From Atrina japonica (lineage: Eukaryota; Mollusca; Bivalvia; Pterioida; Pinnidae), in the NCBI GenBank assembly GCA_030159075.1, contig BROG01001161.1:48806-112805 (forward strand): a stretch of DNA of 64,000 bases, given 5' to 3'. Positions 50,115 through 62,924 of the stretch are shown here, one piece after another (positions within the stretch are counted from its first letter, which is position 1; every line of letters starts with the position of its first letter). The translations under genes and the position numbers were made by a program. The notes below the pieces were generated by a model. It did not search any database, was not told the DNA's origin, and worked only from the letters and a program-made list of their open reading frames with translations.

Positions 50115-50340
50115 CTTCTGGAAATCAAGAGGTGGGATTAGGTGCCATAGAGGAATCAGCATTCCCTATCGACCGGTCACAACCGCCTTTATTCCACAGT
50201 TAAATCAAAATGAAATACGTGAGGAACGAATCTTCGTCACAATTGTTACAGAGATCTCAACAACCGCCATCGAACAGGTGATGGCGATCTGTCCTAGACA
50301 TCGGGATTCCATTGGCATATATTGGAAACGGACAACAATA
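50115..50340 (+). repeat. dispersed repeat family R3, copy 1
   Basis: CTGGAAATCAAGAGGTGGGA, GGTGCCATAGAGGA, GACCGGTCACA and GTGAGGAACGAATC match the reverse complement of 55086-55245. The open frame through it is the repeat, not a gene. Confidence 0.8.
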
Positions 50341-50982
50341 TGTTTACCTTTCGAATAACTTAATGTAATATTGTGAAATGTTGTACGGTGTATACTTTGA
50401 GATATCTATCACAGTAGACATAATTGTTTTCTGAGCTCAACTTTGTCGCTTTCTGTGGACCACTTATTGAGCTAAAGAGGAATAAAAAAATTACAATGGG
50501 GGGCGGGGGGGGGGTGGGCCCAACAGTTGAGGAGAGGATTATAAACATTGAAAATTGAGAAATGTTTGCTATTTTGGGGACCAGCATAGTATACTGTAAC
50601 TGACCTGGAAGCGAAATATATCATGATTCTTTTTTACCCATTAAGTCAAATTGGCATCGAGTGATTTCGGCTCTTCGGAAATAAGGAAATCGGCACTTAA
50701 TGTGGTTGAATCGGCACTTGGAAATACATGTAACATATCTGGCATGTGTTGATATGTATTAGAAACTATGAAAATGTTTATAACGGCACCAATGAAGATT
50801 TATCTCAATGGGTTCTAAAAAGTAATTTGTATGACCAAACGTAATAATTTAAGTAAAAACTTCGAATTAACTTACATTACATATATTTTATTTAGGCTTA
50901 AGCTATTATTGATAATTGCTATTATTCTGGTCAAACAGGCGTCCGGGTGTAATGAAAAGAAATAAAAGGAATCTAAATTTAA

Positions 50983-50983
<1 letters not shown>

Positions 50984-51020
<37 letters not shown>

Positions 51021-51033
51021 ACACACGTACACA
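50984..51033. repeat. (CA)n microsatellite
   Basis: About 24 CA units with GCAC and GTAC interruptions. Confidence 0.95.
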
Positions 51034-51279
51034 CATTTTAGTAGAGTAAGAAAAGTGTAAATTCGAATTATTCATATACATGTTTTACACAATACAGAAT
51101 TTATATACATGTTATATGTCGATAATAACATTACTTGGAAGCAATTGCCGAAATTACTTGCACTTTCCAAAATTACTTGAGTTCTAAATCACCATGAAAT
51201 AAAGTACCTATAGATTCTGTTTTATAGTACCTATGTCACTAGGTGTCAATATGCATAATCTCACGGAAGTGCCGCGAGA

Positions 51280-51640
51280 ACCGTCTTGGCTCTACGGTAG
51301 AGTGTTTGCTTCGGAACCTGAGGGTCGCGGGTTCGAGCCTCGGCAGAGGTGACTGGTTTTCCTTGTCCTTTGGAGGTCCTTTGTCATATTGTAAATTTTG
51401 AATTTACTGTATGGGTGTAAATACAAAATTTACAACATGACAACAACATCACAACAACATGACACACCTGTGTCACAGTAGTTAAAAGGACCCTCACTGC
51501 CCAATGACCGTAAGTGCCGCGATTCCCCCCCCATGGGCCAACATTAATGAAGCCCTTCACTTGCTGGTATTTGGTGGACGTCTCCATATGAGTGAAATAT
51601 TCTTCAGTGGGTTAAACGACAAAAAAACACACAAAAAATT
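51280..51640 (+). mobile_element. tRNA-derived SINE, full length
   Basis: A polymerase III A box (TGGCTCTACGGTAGAG at 51287-51302) and B box (GGGTTCGAGCC at 51329-51339) form a tRNA-like head. A body with a conserved TTCACTTGCTGGTATTTGG block and a tail (CATATGAGTGAAATATTC, GTGGGTTAAACGAC) plus an A-rich end at about 51625 follow. The tail type is common in bivalve SINEs (memory). A related tail is at 58610-58680. Confidence 0.85.
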
Positions 51641-52875
51641 GAGGTATCGATCGACGAAGTCACTACTGTCCATGTAACTCACTTCGAAAATAGAAACAAT
51701 ACCTAACTTAAATTTTGGAATCATTGGGCTGAATAAAATTCATATTACTGAGAGGCTATTGGCTGAATAACGTTTTTGATATTCTCTACATAATACAAAA
51801 TTCCATGAAGATTTAAAGATAGGCGTCTTTGCAATGTCATAAGAAACGTACTCCTCCCCGCCCACGGACCAGGTTTTGTGTGCTTACCCGAGGCGGCATT
51901 TGTCAGTGGTCACAAATATTAACGGGCCTATCAAATGTACGCGGAAAATGTACGCTACTCTCCGGCAAAAAACAAATGAAAATAACCGATATACTACTAA
52001 TTTTTGTTTAAACCATTATATTGCGAAAAACATTTAAGTCTTATAAAATAACACCAAAGTTATAGTTTTACCTAAAAGGGCAACACACACATGCCTCGAT
52101 ACGTGACCGTTTCTGTCGATAGGACGTCCATCAGTCAGTGGACGACGGATGAGCTCGAATCAAATGATAAATTCATATTTCAGAAAGAAAATAGTGGTAT
52201 CATACAAGGCGAAATAATAACCCTAAATGCATTTCAAAATCTATCTTATAGTACACATTTTCAAAAAAAGATCATTGACAACCATAGTTTTGGGGGAAAT
52301 TTAAAATTTAAATAGAACAATCCCAGCGAAATGTTACTTTAGTATAAAATAACTTAACATAATGCAAGGGCATTTTGATTTGTATATAAATGCTGCATAC
52401 ATATATCCCACATTTCAAACATGGGATCCCATCAATAGTATGACGTCATTGCTTTAAATGGTAGTATCTTGACATACGGAATATCGTATGCCATATCGAA
52501 ATATGGTAGTACCAAATAATTCCTCTGTTAATTTTGGGTAAGGATTGTCACTCAGTCGGTCTAGTCTTTGCCTTGGTACCATTCGTCTTGGGTGAGAGTT
52601 TTCCTTGTAACGTCACTAATCCAGCAAATCTCGTGGACATCTAAGAAGATGGTCGGGAAGTAATCAGACATATGTCTTGTTTTAGTTTCCATGTAAACAC
52701 AAAAAATACTCATGATTTGTATGCATCTGTACTATGTTTTCGACATTAAATCATATTGTCAGGTAATTATTTTATGGTATACAATTGTTTCATGGTTATA
52801 ACAAACTTTTCGAAAAAATATTCCTAACTTAGCCAATGCTGCTTTAAACATACTAAATATGAAGAAGTACCAATC
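51641..52875. other. non-coding stretch, nothing recognised
   Basis: Short open frames only. A small inverted word pair (GGAATATCGTATGCCATATCG...) lies near 52478. Confidence 0.4.
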
Positions 52876-52879
52876 GATA

Positions 52880-53200
52880 ACCATGTCCATTATAACACGA
52901 ATAATTAGATGTGTAAATGGTCTCAACATGAAGAACAATTGCGAATCTCAATCGGAATAAGACCAGGTATCCGGAATTAGTCAGCGTCTTCTGCTGACAG
53001 GCCACACACATTGCAAACGTTCCATGGAAACATTTCTAGTCAAATTTTGTGAAAGGGCCAAGTTTGGTGATACGGTCAAGTTCGGTGATAAGTACGATTG
53101 GTGAAAAGGAGTCACTGTCTATGACCGTGCTCCAGAATACTATCTAATATTTCTGGAAGGGGGTTTCATAATGTTTAACAAGATCCCCGTATCGACCATA
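52880..53200 (+). repeat. dispersed repeat family R2, copy 2
   Basis: TCCATTATAACACGAATAAT, GTTCCATGGAAACATTTCTA, CAAGTTTGGTGATACGGTC, GGAGTCACTGTCTATGACCG and TGCTCCAGAATACTATCTAA. It continues with GATCCCCGTATCGACC and GTTCAACAACGTA, which also end the copy at 63770-63880. Confidence 0.88.
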
Positions 53201-54835
53201 AAACTTTTTAACGACGACTCCAAGCGTTCAACAACGTAACCTTGTGTTAATTGGCATGTCGTTTTTCTCTCTCGAAAAAAAAAAAAAACATTCATAAGAA
53301 GTGCATCCCGCCATCTAAGAAACATAGATCAATGATATAGATCAATGTGATACGATCGCGCAAACTTTTGTTAAGAGGAACAACTCGTTCAAGCTTGCAT
53401 ACAGTCCGTGTTGGACACAGTTATAGGACATTAGTTAGACAACGTGCAGGGTTATTTTACTAAGAAAAAGTCAAAATATATATGGGCCAGGTAAATATAT
53501 AACTTGCGTCCTTGACGCAAACGTACTCGTTCAACTGCCTATCGTTATAGGTTTTTAAAACACATCAAATAGAGCATAACACACCGATTAACTGGTAACT
53601 GTGATGTGATTCTGCAAAACCGAAAATAAATTACTTTAGTGTCTATGAGAACTACAAGACGCCACACGGAAATTGTACTTAAATAATGCTATTAATTAGT
53701 TAATAATAAAAATAATGTTATTATAACAAAAAGTAAATTTGTTTCAAATGGTATTCCGTTGCGAACATATTTTAATTTTATGCTAAATACGTTGTTAAGT
53801 TACACAACGTTACAAAATCATTGTTACATGGACATTTTTGCATTCATTAAACGGTAAACATATAAAGGCCAATTATGATTTTTGTGAAAAGATAAATTTG
53901 AATTAATTCAATACTTTGCTTTACATATTGACATGTAATAAGTGAAGACATGGTAACCGACGTAATATGGAGCTAAGAGCACGCGACAAACTGATGATGT
54001 GAAGGCCAGATGTGTCTAAATATTCAATTAGAAGTAAGGTGATGTTGGTACTGGTGCTGATAATACGTTGGTGACAAATTGATATTGCTTAGGACGATAA
54101 GTAAATTTTCATAATTTTATCAGAAATATCTAAAAGACCAGAAATAGAGAAAATAGTACAATAGCAAAAAGAGAAATTAGATGAAACGTTAGAGGAAAAA
54201 AGGATTTGATATGAAATAGTTTACAATTACAGCGATGTTGTATAAGAATATGTTGGTTTCATTGATCTGGCTGACCGAAATACTCTATGTACGAATTTAT
54301 TACGTAACACAATGTATGTACATGCTCTGTTAAACGTTGATAATAAAATACCCGGAACATGGTAAGTGTGCCAGAAATTTACGCCGCATTTATTTCTGTT
54401 CTACTTACCTTCCTACCTAGTAACCTGTCTGCATAGTCTGCATTCATTTGTAAAGAAATGTTAAATAATCATATCAACGGTGATTGTTAAATTCCAAAAA
54501 TAGAATGTAGACTAGTTTAAAAAAACATTCCATAGCAAATTCAAGCATAGACATTCGTGACGTTGTATTGCACATTGACATTGAAGTTGTCATTGAATTT
54601 ATCATATTCAGCATAACTGTCAACGTATTTATAGTATGCTAAGTATAAGTGCAATGTCTTTATTTCTGTTAGAAACCTATCTGGACAATAAGAAATGCAG
54701 TTAACTAAATATTCAAGTATCTTTAGACTTTGTAATCAACGAGATATCTGGGTTTGTCCAATGCTCAACAGGAATACGCCCGTTTTATGTACCTACAACC
54801 AATACTACTTTTGAGCTACTATAATTATATTGGAT
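53201..54835. other. non-coding stretch, nothing recognised
   Basis: AT-rich, without exon signatures, RNA genes or element ends. Confidence 0.4.
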
Positions 54836-54837
54836 AC

Positions 54838-55083
54838 CTAAACTTCACAAAACCCCAAATAATCAGAGGTACCTAGCAGGATCCGGCAAGTTTCTCCGGT
54901 TGGCCCTGATGTTGGCACGCTGTGCTTGTGGGAGGAAAAAGGGGGGAAAAGTAGAAAACCCAAGTATCCGACTTGGTGACCACCATCCATCGCACATACT
55001 ATCTTGTCAAATCCAAGGATCGAACCCCGGTTGCATTGGTTAGAAGCGAGTGCGCTAACCACTGAGTTATTCGGGCACCACAA
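54838..55083 (-). mobile_element. tRNA-derived SINE, minus strand
   Basis: On the minus strand it begins GTGGTGCCCGAATAACTCAG. It has an A box (TAACTCAGTGGTTAGCGC) and B box (GGGGTTCGATCC), followed by a body containing TCGGATACTTGGG, TTTCCTCCCACAAGCACAG and GCCAACATCAGGGCCAACCG. It differs from the SINE at 51280 and belongs to a second family. Confidence 0.85.
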
Positions 55084-55085
55084 AA

Positions 55086-55245
55086 GTTACTTGTTAACTG
55101 TTGGATACCGGTTGTTGAATCGTATGTATTATCTGTGGCGATAATTTGTTCCTCACAAATTTCAAATGGATTTGACTGTGACCGGTCAACAGTGGACACT
55201 TACTCCTCCATGACACCTGATCCCACCTCTTGATTTCCAGAAATA
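55086..55245 (-). repeat. dispersed repeat family R3, copy 2
   Basis: Inverted copy of 50115-50340, directly abutting the SINE head. Shared CTGGAAATCAAGAGGTGGGA and GACCGGTCACA on the minus strand. Confidence 0.78.
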
Positions 55246-55585
55246 TGTGTTTATACATTTTTACCAGATTTGTTTATATATCCAGGACGTCCAGAAAATT
55301 AATACAATATACCATTGCTATTAAGGTCACCTAAATGACTCAAAGTGGTATTATTAGGTGAAATGGTATTTTAAGCGAGGTTCTCTGCTGATCAAATATT
55401 TATAAAAAGACCGAAACCCTGTGGTCTGAAATGAGAGGTTGTCTCCTAACCGAGGTGGTGTTTAAGTGAGGTTCAACTGTACTTCGGTATCCCATATATG
55501 CTTTGATATCTGAGATTTTAGATATGTATACTACGGCTTCAAAATCGATATCGACCTTATATCACATGCATGTATATCTACCTAG

Positions 55586-55642
55586 TTTCCACCTACCTAC
55601 TTACCTACCTACCTACTTACCTACCTACCTACTATCCTACCT
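55586..55642. repeat. (CTAC)n microsatellite
   Basis: About 13 CTAC/TTAC units. Confidence 0.95.
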
Positions 55643-56089
55643 GCTTGCCGGTCTGCCTTCCTCCGAACTTAAGATGTTTCATGGAGTATCTGCGACAGGT
55701 GTGGCATGCTGGCAGAGGAAGCTGACTCCTTCCTAACACATAGTCCTATTCTGTTTGGGATTCGCAATTGTTCTTCATGCTGTGACTATATGTATATCAG
55801 ATTTGTCGTGTTATTATGAATTTTGAGTTTCGATTATTCATTGGTATTTTTTTCTTTTTTACGTACGTACATTCATACCCACATGCATACATAAGTCAGA
55901 ACATTTCGTTTATCAGAATTAGTAAAGTCAGCTTTAATTGTTTGTTACTTTTACTTAATCGTGAATTGTCAGAAAATATTCAGACTTCATATTACAGACA
56001 GAATGATAGAGACTGGGTGGTCAGAACAATTGTATTGTATTATAAGAATTATATCAGTGTATTGTATATTATACGTTAAATTCACATTA

Positions 56090-56180
56090 ATGAGTTAAAC
56101 TTTGTTTTTCCAATTGAATCTGGTTTTTCTCATGTAAAATTTACTTTGTCTTAGTAAATCAATTTAATTGGAGGACAACT
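56090..56180. repeat. GTTAAAC/TTTTTCT MITE-like fragment
   Basis: GAGTTAAACTTTGTTTTTCC and TCTGGTTTTTCTCATG resemble the cluster at 29400-30330. Fragmentary. Confidence 0.4.
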
Positions 56181-56189
56181 AGGGAAAAG

Positions 56190-57030
56190 ATAAAGGTACA
56201 GACCTCAAACTTGGTCTGTAGGTTACCTGTGTAAAGTGCAATTGGATTATGTGAGTTTGAATTTCGGACTGTGGATCAAAGTTTTCTTTTGTGGACCATC
56301 AATTTAGTTTACGTTTTGGTTGAAGCAAATAGAGATACAGACTTCATACTTTGCCTGTAGGTCACTTGTGACAAGTACAATTGAATTTGGGGGAGGGGTG
56401 GATCATTATAGTAATAGGGTTGGGGATCAACATCTTGTTCAAAGTTTTGGTTGTAGCAAATTCTCAGCAGCTGATCGAGGTACAAACTCCATACTTGTAA
56501 GCCAGTGGGGGGTTTTTACTTATTGAATTTGAAAAAACAATTGAATTATGTGAGTTTAAAATTTTCCTTTTTTTTGGGGGGGGGTGGGAGTCAAAGTAGT
56601 AATGGAGGTTGTGGATCAGCATTTTGGTTAAAGTTTCACGTTGAAGCAAATTATTGTTATTAGACAGAGGTACAAACACCAAACTTGGCCTGTAAGTTAT
56701 CTGTTACAAGTGCAATTGAATTATGTGGGTTTGCATTTTGGGGGTTGATCAAAGTAGTAATAGGGGTCTGCAAATGGATAGAGGTACAAAATTCATACTT
56801 GGCCTTTAAGTTACCTGATACAAGTGCAATTGAATTATGTTTGTTTGAAATTTGGGGGTGGATTAATATAGTTATGGGGTCGGAAATTGATATAGGAAAA
56901 GCTTCATACTTGGCCTTAAGGTTACCTGTAACAAGTGCAACTGTATTATATGGGTTTAAATTTTGGGATTGAATCAAAGTAGTAATGGGCGGGGGATCAA
57001 TATTTTTGTTAAAGTTTGAGGTATATTCTT
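56190..57030 (+). repeat. tandem repeat, unit ~100-150 bp, about six copies
   Basis: Each unit carries AGGTACA(A/G)A..T(C/T)(A/C)ATACTTGGCC, TGTA(A/G)GTTACCTGT, ACAAGTGCAATTGAATTATG, TGGGTTTG(A/C)AATTTTGGGG and GGATCAAAGTAGTAAT(A/G)GGG. Units start near 56205, 56330, 56475, 56665, 56780 and 56900. The last three are shortest (about 105-115 bp). The minus strand stays open over 56660-56977, giving three copies of a 35-residue motif containing NSIALVTGNLKAKYE. Confidence 0.88.
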
Positions 57031-57139
57031 GGCAATGGGAATGATTTACAAATGTGAAATTTGGTTTTCATTTCTCTCAAAATAAGGTTTATCTGGCAGT
57101 ACCAACATAATGGTTTTCTTGTTCTGTTCATATAGTAGC

Positions 57140-57390
57140 GATGGTCAATTATTTTATGAGTGGAGGATAGAACTGAAACAATGTATCAAATGAGACCAAA
57201 TCATTTCCGCAAGTAAACTAGCATCCCTTTCTCATAAATATCAACCAGCGGGGCTAGACCAAGCGCTGAGAAGAAGGGAGATACTTAAATGATAGTTCAA
57301 AGCCCAATGTTTTAACATTCAGCTTCAGAAGCCCGACCTAAGCCTCACTTAAGGCATTCCAAAGTATTGAAATGGGTGTCACCTTCCTTA
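57140..57390 (+). repeat. dispersed repeat family R1, partial copy 5
   Basis: TTATTTTATGAGTGGAGGAT, ATGAGACCAAATCATTTCCG, CAAGTAAACTAGCATC and GCGGGGCTAGACCAAGCGCTG follow the order of R1 at 3690-3880. Confidence 0.55.
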
Positions 57391-57881
57391 GATTTTCTAT
57401 ATACACAATATTACCTCCACAATAATCCAATTGTGCAATTGATGTTTCTATTTTATAACACTTTGGAACGGTATATACTTATGTACCCCCCTCACAACAC
57501 CTCATTTGAAAAAAAAAAAAAATTCTAGATCCCCCACTGCAATATAATTTCTGACCCGCATGACTATAGCGGTACAACAATGAAGAAAAATAAGGTATCT
57601 GTTACTTTTCTGGTCTGCTTGAAACTAAATGCTATGTCCTGCGACGGTATAAAAATAAATAATCTAACTCGACAAAATCCGCCACCCTCTTCCCTCAGAA
57701 TCAAATGCATGTCCCCTTAATTTACGGAAAAGTCTGCAATTCCAGATTATTTGGCATTAGTTCTAAATGCTTATATAAGGAGCTCCCAAAAGCACCTGTG
57801 ATGATACAACTCTATCTCCCCGTGAGGATGCTTTGAATTAAACTATGCAATGAACCATGTGTTCTTTTGCAGTTATCATAC

Positions 57882-57930
<49 letters not shown>

Positions 57931-58600
57931 ATATATATATATATATATTACTATATATATATATTATATCATCAAGGAGAATATCTATTTTCTAGGCTGC
58001 GTTTTTCCTCACACACCCGACTATATTCAAAAAACCAGTACAAAACAAAACCCTGACCCCCGTTCGCCCCAAGAGACCCCGCCGACGCCTAGACCCCCCC
58101 CTGCCTTTCTATATACTTGCTTACGCGCTGTACTCCCGTTTTTATACAAAACGGATGAAACGGGAAAAGGCCGACCTCTTTCTATAATTGGTCGTTATAT
58201 AACAAACATATATTTTTTTAATTCAACAGTCAGTGCTGTCTGAAATTTTCACACAAACCAGTCACCACCATTGCCTAGAGGATATCAGCGATGCCTCCCT
58301 AACAATATATTAAATACAACCCCTTGTTGACTGTGAAAAGTCTACATTCAATCTTTAAAAAAAACAAATTAATTCCATATCCCTTAAGAAAATAAAAAAA
58401 TAAAAATAAACAGTTTAATAAAACAGGCTAACATGTCTAGAATTCTAGGGCAATAAGCGGGAGTTGCTCTTTCGGGACTTTGGACATGGGAGTAAAACTA
58501 TGCTAAAAGAAGTACCTGTCCTGTTTTCGAAAATCTTTTGCCGTTATAAAATGTGTTTTTCTCTTTATCGATATTACTCCTGTTAAAAGTTAGTATTTTA
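57391..58600. other. non-coding stretch with a C-rich block and TA tract
   Basis: A (TA)n tract lies at 57885-57968. 58040-58105 is unusually C-rich (CCCCGTTCGCCCCAAGAGAC, ACCCCCCCCTG) compared with its surroundings. No gene. Confidence 0.5.
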
Positions 58601-58609
58601 CGTATACAT

Positions 58610-58685
58610 TCTATGACGTCTCTATATTAGTGAAAGATGTTTGAGTTGAACGTTAAACAACAATAGAGAAACAAACAATCAAGGA
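58610..58685 (+). mobile_element. SINE tail fragment
   Basis: GACGTCTCTATATTAGTGAA, GAACGTTAAACAACAATAG and an A-rich end match the tail of the SINE at 51590-51625. No tRNA-like head is found upstream, so this is a 5'-truncated copy. Confidence 0.7.
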
Positions 58686-58689
58686 CTGT

Positions 58690-61600
58690 TTTTCATTGTT
58701 TTTTCGAAGCATTGAGTATGAATGCAGTGGGATAATGGAAAAAAATATGTGCATAGTCCATTGCATTTATACTGAATGCTTTCAAAAAACAAAAAATAAA
58801 AACAATTCCCCTTTTCTGTCGGGAAATATTAAATGGACTTCAGGTTTTATTTTCTTATTTTCATATCAGTTAGAAAGAAAACTAGTTATTTGGACAATTT
58901 TGATTAAGTGTCCAGATTTGTTTCAAATTATTTTTAAAATATTCGTCTGCTTGGTAACCGGAAGGTTAAATGTGTTCAGAAGAGAAATGCAGATTACCTG
59001 AGCGCCCAAAAGATATGCTGGATAATGTATTTACAACGAACTTTGCGTTTGAATTCTGATATATTATTAGTGAGGATATACCATAGAAAGTTTGAGTGTG
59101 ACTTACGAGAATGGGGAGGGAGAAAGCTCCATATTCATTAATGACAACTGAAATTATAAGCCATTTTATTTGACATTTTTTTTAACCAATCAGGCTGAGA
59201 ATCTCATGATGACTGATTGGTACGTAACTTACCTAAGTAGGCCTATTCCACACGAAAAAACATCCTTATTTCACACGATGCGAGTGGACGAATTGTTTCA
59301 TGATAGGGATAATTCCGGGTGAAGACAAACAAATCGGACCAACAAGGCAAAGGGCCAATACCCGTCACGCTATCATAGTAAAAATCTACTCAAATCGAAT
59401 GATGCAAGTAGATGGTCCATTATCGCAGGAATTTAACCAAGGCAAGGAGTAAAGTGGCATGCAAGGCTTGCCAGCTAGTGAAGGCAAAACTCTGTTTGAA
59501 AAAACAATTTTAGTCTGAAATGAGGAACATTTATTCATTATAGATATATCTTTCGTGTGTATGGTGTTTGTAAACAGACGTGCCTCAGTCAATGTCGCAT
59601 CGGAGGACACGCTGTATAGCGAGCTCACACGACGTGTAACGTTGTTTTGTATGGCCGCAATCTGCCCTAGGTACCTGTAGAATACAAACAATTATTATCA
59701 CCATCACAATCTCTAGTTTACTCTGTGGTATTTTTTTTTTTCATAAACGAAATTTATGTAAACACTGTTGTACCCTGTACTATGAAGTCCATTTTCACAT
59801 CCAAATTTTGATAACCCAGACTATGCTATATTATATTTGATTCCAATAAGTCCCATGTGTCTTACCACAAGGGAACTGTTTTAGACCTTGAGCCGACCTG
59901 CATAACACTACACAACGGTCCTAACAGATATAAAAAACAATTAATATGAGGCTCGTTTCAGTGTCGCATGTTACCCGCCATATTTTTTATATTTTATTTA
60001 AATAAGCATCCCCACCTATACAACACCCTAAGCTCAACTTAGCTCTGTATACATGATTGTTTCCATTATGATTTTGTTTAATCATTATCATTTCAACATT
60101 AGGTTTTACTCATTCACAAAGCTCTATCTTCACTCTATCACTACGAACACGGTCTACTACATCATCTCCTGCAATAGAAACACCCCGCGATCATGACTTT
60201 ATCCTGTGTTCTAACTATGGTATCAAAGAAAATGTCATCACCTGATTGTGGGGATATCACTGATTACAGACACAGGGTATCTTATTATTACAGGACTAAA
60301 AAAGTAAACACAGATAACAAATTAGTTTAATCGACCACTATATTGGTAAATCTGTTCATAATTTCTAAAACGGATGCTCTCGCTTTTAATACTAATAATA
60401 TGTACTGGCCCACCACCTCGTACTAATCACACACATATATCATAATAGCTGTTACTCATATGTACATGAAGTTAAAGGTAAACATACTGATATAAATCGT
60501 AAGAATACTCTGCTCATACCCTATTTCTGTATTCGACCTATTAAGTGCTTAGTGCGCTACAGAATATCAGACAAAAGGGTGGGCGCCTAATTGGACCAAT
60601 AAATAGCCGAACTGAGGGAATGAAACTATATTTCTGTAAGGCACAGTTGCTGTAATTATTACCATTCTATCCCGGGGGATGTTGGGTGGTGGCACAGGTA
60701 AACTGTTACTTACACGGGTTTCCAGGTCCACATCTCCTTCTCAACCAGCAAGAACAGATTATCGAGCTTATTTAAAAATGGAGAGGGACGTATATAGGGA
60801 CATGCGGTCGAATGCGTTATTTCTCTCAAGTATTAGCACCCTTACTTATCTTACTTAGTGGTCCCAGCTCATTAAATGTATCCAATACCTTATTTAGTGA
60901 CTAAGAGTGATCAGGATTCTGTATCGAATTTAAGTCTCCTTATGAACGATGGTGGTTCCTATCTATCAATAATCCTTCTAAACGCCTATAAGTCTCAACG
61001 CCAAAGTTGATATTCTAAACGCAAATTTACATGCATTTGACGCCCCATGCTTCACCGAAAGCTAACGCTCTCCTACAATTCCCACAACAGATATAAAAGT
61101 GGGCATTTGATATCCGTTTTCGGAAATATAGACAAAATAGGGCTGGGTAGAGTAATAGTATGTCTCAAATCCCCTGTACCATGTAAAAACGAATTGATCT
61201 CGACGTAAGGATGTTGAATGCATGAATGCATATGGTTTTAGATTCAAATTAAACATGATTAATTACTAAATAATAGTTTTATCAAACACCAAACAACAGT
61301 TCGGACAGCTGAGATCTTATCGAATATTATTTTGAATTAGCGCGTAATACCAATATAAAACATTATTATAACTGGCGAATTCAATGAAAACTTACTTAAC
61401 CGCTGCATCCCTAAACTTATTAATATATTGAATACCAATAATCGCATACAGCGCATAGACAAACCAACTTGAATTAGCCTCACGACTTCTACTCTTATTT
61501 ATCTCCTAAGAACAAACAACCTTAATATTACCGAATATTGTGACGTAGCCGATCACTTCCTAGGTGTAGATATAAAATAGCATTGTCCAGTTGTCTGCTT

Positions 61601-61735
61601 GATCAGAGCAAGTAAACCTACACTTAAACCTTTCAAAAGAAAACTGGAAAACTCAGAGCAATTCTCTTGATCAAAATGTTACGAACCTTACTAACAACAT
61701 AACATTTCAGATAAAATTTTACCAATCAATATTGC
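58690..61735. other. non-coding stretch, nothing recognised
   Basis: Short, non-homologous open frames only. No exons or elements with definable ends over 3 kb. Confidence 0.4.
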
Positions 61736-61739
61736 TAAG

Positions 61740-61965
61740 TTATGTATTTTCGAATTTATCTCTGTCTCATTTGTCCCTAGATAGTATTTTGGAGCACGGC
61801 TATATACAATTTACTTTCACATGTCTGGAGCTCACTGATTACCTTTTCAACAAACTTGACCTTTTCAAGGAACTCGAGAGGTTACAATGGAAGTTTTGCG
61901 ATGGTTGTGATATGCTAAAAGGGTACGCTTGCTGCTTCCGGATACCTGACGTTGCTTTATTTGAT
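61740..61965 (-). repeat. dispersed repeat family R2, copy 3 (inverted)
   Basis: On the minus strand it reads CAGGTATCCGGAAGCAG, AAGGTCAAGTTTGTTGAAAA and GCCGTGCTCCAAAATACTATC in the same order as the copies at 43262 and 52880. The plus-strand open frame here is antisense to the repeat. Confidence 0.8.
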
Positions 61966-62920
61966 AGTGTATATATGGAACTTAACTTACACATAAACAT
62001 AGAAGAAAAAGATAAACACGCATAAACCTAGATTAACAGATCTATTTGCACTGAGCTAACTTTGTTTGCCGCAATGCATACTAAAATATATTCTGCACAT
62101 AGGTTCCTGGTAACGAAATTGGTTCTGTGACGTGGAAAACGGCCCACCCATGAAAATATAGGCCGGGGTCATTATACCAGCAATAGGAAATTTTCGAATT
62201 AGCCAGGATTACCATTATGATCCTGCATTTATCTGCGCCTTTTCGATTTTGTTCCCCATATGTTCTTCCGGTTTTCATATTTAACTTCCCAACGTACATG
62301 GAATATCCTAATGTGTTTCCACATTGACGTTATTTTGTGTAAAGAAATCCAATAGACTTTAATAATATAACGCAGTTGGTTATTCAGTTAGCTACTACGA
62401 TAAAACTTAATTTTACATACAACAAAGAGAGGTTGGAAAAAAAAATCGACCATTTCCTCAATTAAATCTTTTGTTGGATCATATTTTCATCGCAGGGCTA
62501 CTATTCACATATACGTATGTATATGATAATGCTGGCTACCGACCATCTTGTTTATTATTTGCAAATTAAAGCCAATTGATCGATTACAGGCCCCTAGGTG
62601 TTTACGGATACACAATTCCGTGAGAATATATGATTTATTTCATTCACACTTTGTTTTAAGCATTCAAAGGTAAATTACAAAGTATGTAAATGCCTGCCAA
62701 AAATGAGTATCAAATCATTAGATAATGTCCCTTGTGTTGATGTATATCACTTGATACAACGGACATCGATCGATGTGTGTTTAATATTTTCCTGAATATT
62801 GTCCTTAACTGAAATATGAGATAAACAGAAATTGATAAAGGAAGAATAAATTAAAGATGAAACAAGTATAATGAAGAGGTACTACTGGATATATAAAACT
62901 CATTAGTAGATTAAAATACG
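61966..62920. other. non-coding stretch, nothing recognised
   Basis: Between two R2 copies. No exon or element ends. Confidence 0.4.
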
Positions 62921-62924
62921 ACAA

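Noticed and set aside
50071..50358. 95-residue plus-strand protein
   Set aside because: Coincides with the R3 dispersed repeat, whose other copy at 55086 is not open in this frame.
51280..51352. tRNA gene
   Set aside because: A and B boxes are present, but the acceptor and anticodon stems do not pair properly and a SINE body and tail follow.
52091..52315. 74-residue plus-strand protein
   Set aside because: No motif, no splice signals, AT-rich composition. Likely chance.
55000..55083. tRNA gene on the minus strand
   Set aside because: tRNA-like head of a SINE with a conserved non-tRNA body.
58040..58105. C-rich block as a CpG-island promoter
   Set aside because: C-rich but with few CpG and no adjacent exon.
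61732..62025. 97-residue plus-strand protein with Cys and Leu-rich stretch
   Set aside because: Antisense of an R2 repeat copy. No splice context.
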